DNA from: an uncultured Planctomycetales bacterium
GTDB lineage: Bacteria; Planctomycetota; Planctomycetia; Pirellulales; Thermoguttaceae
DNA: 64,000 nt
Assembly: GCA_947305735.1 (NCBI GenBank)
Contig: CAMZEO010000002.1
Location: 1 to 64,000 of the forward strand
Reading direction: 5' to 3'
A program made the translations under genes and the position numbers. The number at the start of each line of letters is the position of its first letter. The stretch's first letter is position 1. Shown one piece after another: positions 59,591 through 64,000 of the stretch. The notes beneath the pieces are model-generated. The model made no database searches, was not told the origin of the DNA, and worked only from the letters and a program-made list of their open reading frames with translations.

Positions 59591-61945
59591 TTACGCCGCC
59601 TTTCCCTGGTAAATCGCATTTTCAAGTTCATGAACCGCTTCGAGATAATTTTCTTTTCCGCCGAAATACCCGACAATTTTGACGGGTTGTCCCAGTTTTT
59701 GGAACGGATCGATTTTCAAAACGGCGATTTCTTCAATTTCGTAAACGCCGTGATCCGTATATTTATCGAGAAGCGCTTCGAGGACTTCGCGCGCTTTGCC
59801 GGAGTATTTGTCGAATAGACCGCTTTGTTTGGCTTTTTGAGCGCGTTCGCGCCGTGTGAGCGGCTTTTGATCAAACGCCAAATGACAGATGAAATCGAAA
59901 TCGTCGTAGTTCGCCATATTTTCACGCGCTTTGAGCGCATCGAGGTCGATTCCCCAGTTTTTAAAGATCTCTCGAAAGAAATCTTTTTTGGAGGAGGCTC
60001 GCCATTCGGCAATGAACTTTTCAAGAGAACCAAAATGACCGAGGATATTGTATTTAGTGTAGTCGACGAGGTTTTCGACGCGCGTTGAGTTGGTTTCCGC
60101 GTCAAAAACGGAAAATCGCTCGCCGACAATTTCGACGCGGCACCCGTTGACGTCGACGACCGGCTTGACCTTTTTTTCCGGTTCCGGGTTTTCTTTCTCT
60201 TCCGATTTCGGCTTAGGTTCTGCTTCTTTGTCTGGGGCGAAGTCGTCGTCGATTTGAACGGGCCCGTCCCACGATTCGTCGGCGAACAGGCGCGTAACGT
60301 TGCGGAAGTCCATGACGACAAACGACTCTTTTCTCTTTATTTCCGGTATGTCGTCGCTATTGACGAGCCTCGTTCCGCGTCCGATGATCTGCTTGAACTC
60401 AGTCATCGAGCCGATATTTTGGTCAAGAATGATCAATTTCGTCGTCTTACAGTCGACGCCCGTTGAAAGAAGTTTAGAGGTCGTGGCAATTACGGGATAG
60501 GGCGCCGTTTTTGAGATGAAGTACTCCAGTTTGCTCTGACCGTATTTATCGTGTCCGGTGATTCTTACGACGTAGTCGGGGTTCTCCTTGACCATGTCGG
60601 CGTTCAAATTAACAAGTTCCATGCGCATACGATCGGCGGCGTCTTCGTCTTGACAAAAGACAATCGTTCTGGCCATGCGGTCGTTCTGTTGGAGATATTT
60701 GGTTACGCATTCGGCGACTTTTTTCGTTCGATGTTCCAAAACGATCCTACTGTCGAAGTCGGAGTTGTTGTAGACGCGGTCTTCAATGTCGTTGCCGTAT
60801 TTGTCGACTTGTCCTTTATAAGGTTTCCATCCTTCGCCGACGTCGAACGTTACGTTAATAACGCGAAAGGGAGCAAGGAATCCGTCTTCAATTCCCTGTC
60901 GGAGCGAATAGGTGTAAAGGGGTTCGCCGAAGTAGTTGACGTTCGAGACGTATTTCGTCTCTTTCGGCGTGGCGGTCATGCCGATTTGCGACGCGGAGCT
61001 GAAATATTCGAGGATTCGCCGCCAGCGGCTCTCCTCTTTAGCGGAGCCGCGATGACATTCGTCGACGATGATCAAGTCGAAGTAGTCGGGCGCGAACAGC
61101 TCGCTGTAATGTTCCTGATCGTCGTCCCCGACAAGTTGCTGATAGAGCGCGAAATAGACTTCGTAAGACTGCAAAATGGAAAGGTCGTCTTTGGAGAGAT
61201 CGATTTTGTGGATTTTCTTCTCCAAAGGACTGAAATCTTGCCGAATCGATTGATCGACAAGAACATTTCGATCGGCGAGGTAGAGAACTTTGCGTTTGAG
61301 TCCGCTTTCGAGAAGCCGCCAGACAATTTGAAACGCCGCGTACGTCTTGCCCGTGCCTGTCGCCATGACGAGCAAGACGCGGTCTCGACCGCCAGCGATC
61401 GCGTCGACGGTTCGATTGATCGCTACGCGTTGATAATAGCGCGGCTCTCTGCCGTTTGCCTTCATTCCCGTGTAATACGGCTGATTAAGCGCGCGTTCTT
61501 CATTTTGCGAAAGCGTTTTTCTCGACCTTAAACGCGCGACAAGTTCCTCCTCTGACGGAAATTCGTCGAGAGAAAGTTCACGTTCCTGCCCCGTGAGATA
61601 ATCGTGTTCGACGAAAAAATCGCCGTTGGAACTGTACGCAAACTTGACGTCGAGCGCTTCCGCATACGCCATTGCTTGTTGAATTCCGTAGCCCGACCCA
61701 TGTTTATTCGATTTCGCCTCAACGACCGCCAAAGGAACGTGCGCGTTTAGAAACAGGACGTAGTCGGCGAATTTTGGCGGTTTCTTGACTGTTTTGGAGC
61801 CTTGAAGAACAATAGGCTCGTCGGTGATCTTATATTCCAGACGTATTTTCCTCTTCGGCCATTTCTTCAGGATCGCGGGCGTTATGTATTGGTTTTTGAC
61901 GTCCTCTTCGGACATTTCGTTTTTTGAAAACAGGGACTCGGTCAT
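59591..61945 (-). CDS. hsdR: Type I restriction endonuclease subunit HsdR (EcoEI-like)
   Basis: PLAVVEAKSN, MATGTGKTYAAFQIVWRLL, LIIVDECHRGSAKEESRWRRIL, GMTATPKE, QIIGRGTRL. Confidence 0.95.
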   Translation of the reverse strand: MTESLFSKNEMSEEDVKNQYITPAILKKWPKRKIRLEYKITDEPIVLQGSKTVKKPPKFADYVLFLNAHVPLAVVEAKSNKHGSGYGIQQAMAYAEALDVKFAYSSNGDFFVEHDYLTGQERELSLDEFPSEEELVARLRSRKTLSQNEERALNQPYYTGMKANGREPRYYQRVAINRTVDAIAGGRDRVLLVMATGTGKTYAAFQIVWRLLESGLKRKVLYLADRNVLVDQSIRQDFSPLEKKIHKIDLSKDDLSILQSYEVYFALYQQLVGDDDQEHYSELFAPDYFDLIIVDECHRGSAKEESRWRRILEYFSSASQIGMTATPKETKYVSNVNYFGEPLYTYSLRQGIEDGFLAPFRVINVTFDVGEGWKPYKGQVDKYGNDIEDRVYNNSDFDSRIVLEHRTKKVAECVTKYLQQNDRMARTIVFCQDEDAADRMRMELVNLNADMVKENPDYVVRITGHDKYGQSKLEYFISKTAPYPVIATTSKLLSTGVDCKTTKLIILDQNIGSMTEFKQIIGRGTRLVNSDDIPEIKRKESFVVMDFRNVTRLFADESWDGPVQIDDDFAPDKEAEPKPKSEEKENPEPEKKVKPVVDVNGCRVEIVGERFSVFDAETNSTRVENLVDYTKYNILGHFGSLEKFIAEWRASSKKDFFREIFKNWGIDLDALKARENMANYDDFDFICHLAFDQKPLTRRERAQKAKQSGLFDKYSGKAREVLEALLDKYTDHGVYEIEEIAVLKIDPFQKLGQPVKIVGYFGGKENYLEAVHELENAIYQGKAA

Positions 61946-62196
61946 GGCGGGCGCTCAATCGTCGCGAATTTCCGGTTCCGGTGGGCGGAGGCGTCGACGC
62001 GACGGCGGTGTTCGTTTCGTTTATTGGAGTTTGACGGTCGTTTTGCGACGATCTTTTTGTCTTTTAATCGCGCTGTTTCGTTTCTGTTAAACGCCCGCGA
62101 ATCGACGGGACCGCTTGGTTGAAACGAGACAAATTATTTTGTCTATGTCCTTGTCATTAAAATAGTTCGGTACGGGATCAATCGAGCGGACGCGAC

Positions 62197-62370
62197 GCGA
62201 AAAAGTATAGTTTTTCGCAACGTCTAAAATGTCGTTTTTTTTAGAGAAAAACTACCTTTTTTAGTCAAAAAAGGTATGTTCTACTTGCGAAAAAGTCCAG
62301 AAAGCGTAAAATTATGACGAAAAGGACGTTTGGGTGACAAATTGCGAAAAACTATGGTTTTTCGCAATTT
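62197..62370. repeat. Cluster of three palindromes upstream of hsdR; two share a GCGAAAAA-TAT-TTTTTCGCAA core
   Basis: 62197-62220 gcgaaaaagtatagtttttcgcaa; 62253-62276 tacctttttt/aaaaaaggta; 62339-62370 perfect 14-bp stem aaattgcgaaaaac-tatg-gtttttcgcaattt. Confidence 0.85.
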
Positions 62371-62708
62371 TTGCGCGTTCTGAGAGAGCGACTTTTTGGC
62401 AATTCCATTTGTTAGACGCGAATATGAACGAAAGATAAAGGGCGCGAAAAGCGGGGTAAAGAGCTCTAAAAAAAGAAGCGCGGAACACTAGCCCCCCGAA
62501 TCCTCGGCGCGGTCGTTCTATCCTATCGGGCGCGGCGATCGTTCAGAAGTCGCCGCCAATCTCTTGACAAGGAGCCCGCGCCGGAACGCTGGGAAGCGCC
62601 TTGAAAATGTCGCCAAAAAAATCGGCGACACAATTAGCGACAAAAAAGCGACGTATTAAAGAAAAAATAAGAAACATTAAAGAAAGCTCAAAAACGCGCG
62701 GAGCCCGT

Positions 62709-62765
62709 AAAACGCCGAAGAGTCTATAAAAAATGGGCTCTAAGGGGAACGCCCGAAAGAGCCCG
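62709..62765 (-). terminator. tRNA-Arg downstream terminator element (conserved family)
   Basis: CGGGCTCTTTCGGG..TTAGAGCCCATTTTTTATAGACTCTTCGGCGTTTT on the minus strand. Confidence 0.8.
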
Positions 62766-62768
62766 AAG

Positions 62769-62842
62769 CACGCCCGAAGGGATTCGAACCCCCAACCCTC
62801 GGTTCCGAAGACCGATGCGCTATCCAATTGAGCCACGGGCGC
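62769..62842 (-). tRNA. tRNA-Arg (TCG)
   Basis: GCGCCCGTGGCTCAATTGGATAGCGCATCGGTCTTCGGAACCGA...GGTTCGAATCCCTTCGGGCGT; anticodon loop CTTCGGA. Confidence 0.93.
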
Positions 62843-62912
62843 AACGCGGGTCATTATAGACCGGTTTTCTAATTTTGCAATAGGCGAAAGAGCAGTTTTT
62901 TTGACGCGGCGA

Positions 62913-63563
62913 TTAAGAATCCCTGTTGCGCATTCTGCTGGTCAGGACGGCGAAACTTTCGGATAATTTGACGTTTTCGCACACGACATGATCCGGCAGT
63001 TCGAGCACGGTCGGGGCGTAGTTCCAGATTCCCCGGACGCCGGACTTCACGAGTTTGTCCGCGACTTCCTGCGCGGCGACCGCCGGAACGGTGATCACGC
63101 CCATTTGGACGGACGCCCCGTACCCGTTGAGCATCTTGACGTAGTCGAGCATTTCGGCGAACGGGATGATTTTATGCCCGTTGACCATTTTGCCGCATAG
63201 CGTCGGATTGGAATCGAAGACTCCGACGACATTCAGACCGTGAGCGACAAATCCGCCGTAATTGAGAATCGCGGAGCCTAAATTGCCGACGCCGACGAGA
63301 AACGCGTTCGTCGTCTGATTCCAGCCGAGGAAATTACGAATCGCCTCGACGAGTTCGTCGATCCGATACCCGACCTTGGGGCGTCCGGTAACGCCCGTAA
63401 TCGCGAGATCTTTTCGGACTTGAACGCTCAACTGCCCCAAATCCTCGGCAATTCGCGTGCAAGAAACGACGCGTTCGCCCCTGGCCTTCGCTTCTTCAAG
63501 CAGGCGAAGGTAGCGCGGCAGGCGTTGTATGCTCGGAATTGGCAGGTTTTTAGGATTAATCAT
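62913..63563 (-). CDS. rex: Redox-sensing transcriptional repressor Rex
   Basis: N-terminal winged helix (IPSIQRLPRYLRLLEE...LGQLSVQVRKDLA), Rossmann GVGNLGSAILNY, GIWNYAPTVLELP. Confidence 0.95.
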   Translation of the reverse strand: MINPKNLPIPSIQRLPRYLRLLEEAKARGERVVSCTRIAEDLGQLSVQVRKDLAITGVTGRPKVGYRIDELVEAIRNFLGWNQTTNAFLVGVGNLGSAILNYGGFVAHGLNVVGVFDSNPTLCGKMVNGHKIIPFAEMLDYVKMLNGYGASVQMGVITVPAVAAQEVADKLVKSGVRGIWNYAPTVLELPDHVVCENVKLSESFAVLTSRMRNRDS

Positions 63564-63646
63564 AACGTTCTATTGTATCGAAAGTCTTAAAAATGGCAAG
63601 CGGGGATTATTTTCGGAGGAAAAATGGATAAAACGTTAAAAGACGC

Positions 63647-63674
63647 TTGAAATTGAAAAAACGTCTGTTATAAT
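63647..63674 (+). promoter_or_regulatory. Sigma70-like promoter for tRNA-Gly
   Basis: TTGAAA - 16 nt - TATAAT. Confidence 0.7.
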
Positions 63675-63707
63675 CTGCAAAACGTCCGCGAGGCGGACGA
63701 GATTCAC

Positions 63708-63778
63708 GCGCCCGTAGTGTAGCGGCAACACGGTAGCTTCCCAAGCTCCAGTTGTGGGTTCGACTCCCATCGGGCGCT
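63708..63778 (+). tRNA. tRNA-Gly (CCC)
   Basis: GCGCCCGTAGTGTAGCGGCAACACGGTAGCTTCCCAAGCTCC...GGTTCGACTCCCATCGGGCGCT; anticodon loop TTCCCAA. Confidence 0.93.
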
Positions 63779-63782
63779 CTGA

Positions 63783-63853
63783 GGCTCTTTCGGCGGTCTT
63801 GTCGTTAGAGCCCTTTTTTATAGGTTTTTCGGCGTTTTGCGGGTCTTGCGCGG
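63783..63853 (+). terminator. tRNA-Gly downstream terminator element (conserved family)
   Basis: GGCTCTTTCGGCGG..TTAGAGCCCTTTTTTATAGGTTTTTCGGCGTTTTGCGGGTCTTGCGCGG. Confidence 0.8.
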
Positions 63854-64000
63854 TTTGGGGCTGTTCGTTATTGTCTCTTATTACCCCTCTTTTCCTCTTT
63901 TTTTTAGCTTTTCTTTTAGCTTCTTGTTTGAACTAAAAACGCGCCCGTTTTCGTAGCGTTTCCGGCGCGGGTTCAACGTTATAAAGTTGGCGGCGGCTCC

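Noticed and set aside
62769-62842. tRNA-Arg 3' end as an att site with a second copy at the island's far end
   Set aside because: No copy of the tRNA 3' sequence (cgcccgaagggattcgaa) was seen near 53.2-53.8 kb and no integrase is present

Overview
The window looks like a planctomycete chromosome, judged from a 'PLEDRQLLAV' N-terminal motif on a giant surface protein, a Cys-rich YTV-type protein, and a bacterial topoisomerase VI B subunit. From 0 to 53 kb it is mostly ordinary chromosome: PP2C phosphatase, HisF, PilT and GspE/PilB-like ATPases, a DinG-like helicase, MiaB, PPi-type PFK, QueG/QueF/QueD, TopoVI-B, ParA, NDK, apgM-type phosphoglycerate mutase, a parvulin PPIase and several surface proteins. 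Rex and two tRNAs lie at 62.7-63.8 kb. Five tRNAs were found: Ile-GAT, Gln-CTG, Gln-TTG, Arg-TCG and Gly-CCC. About 53.7-62.4 kb is an accessory island, all on the minus strand. It holds a type I R-M operon (hsdR-hsdM-hsdS, with an apparent 1-nt frameshift in hsdM), an orphan CdiA-CT-like PD-(D/E)xK toxin overlapping a putative immunity gene, a paralogous immunity gene next to a decayed ORF, and an unknown ORF. The main candidate for something new is the 5286-aa protein at 14852-30712. It carries both an IdeS/Mac-like papain-fold domain and a caspase-like domain, each with its catalytic residues apparently replaced, followed by nine CSLREA/beta-helix modules. This would make it a giant double 'pseudo-protease' adhesin. 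Other points of interest are a GspE/PilB-like protein with a broken Walker A motif, a conserved terminator element downstream of three tRNAs, a palindrome cluster upstream of the R-M operon, and a tiny-ORF transcription unit at 53.3-53.55 kb. No searches were run; all family calls come from reading motifs.
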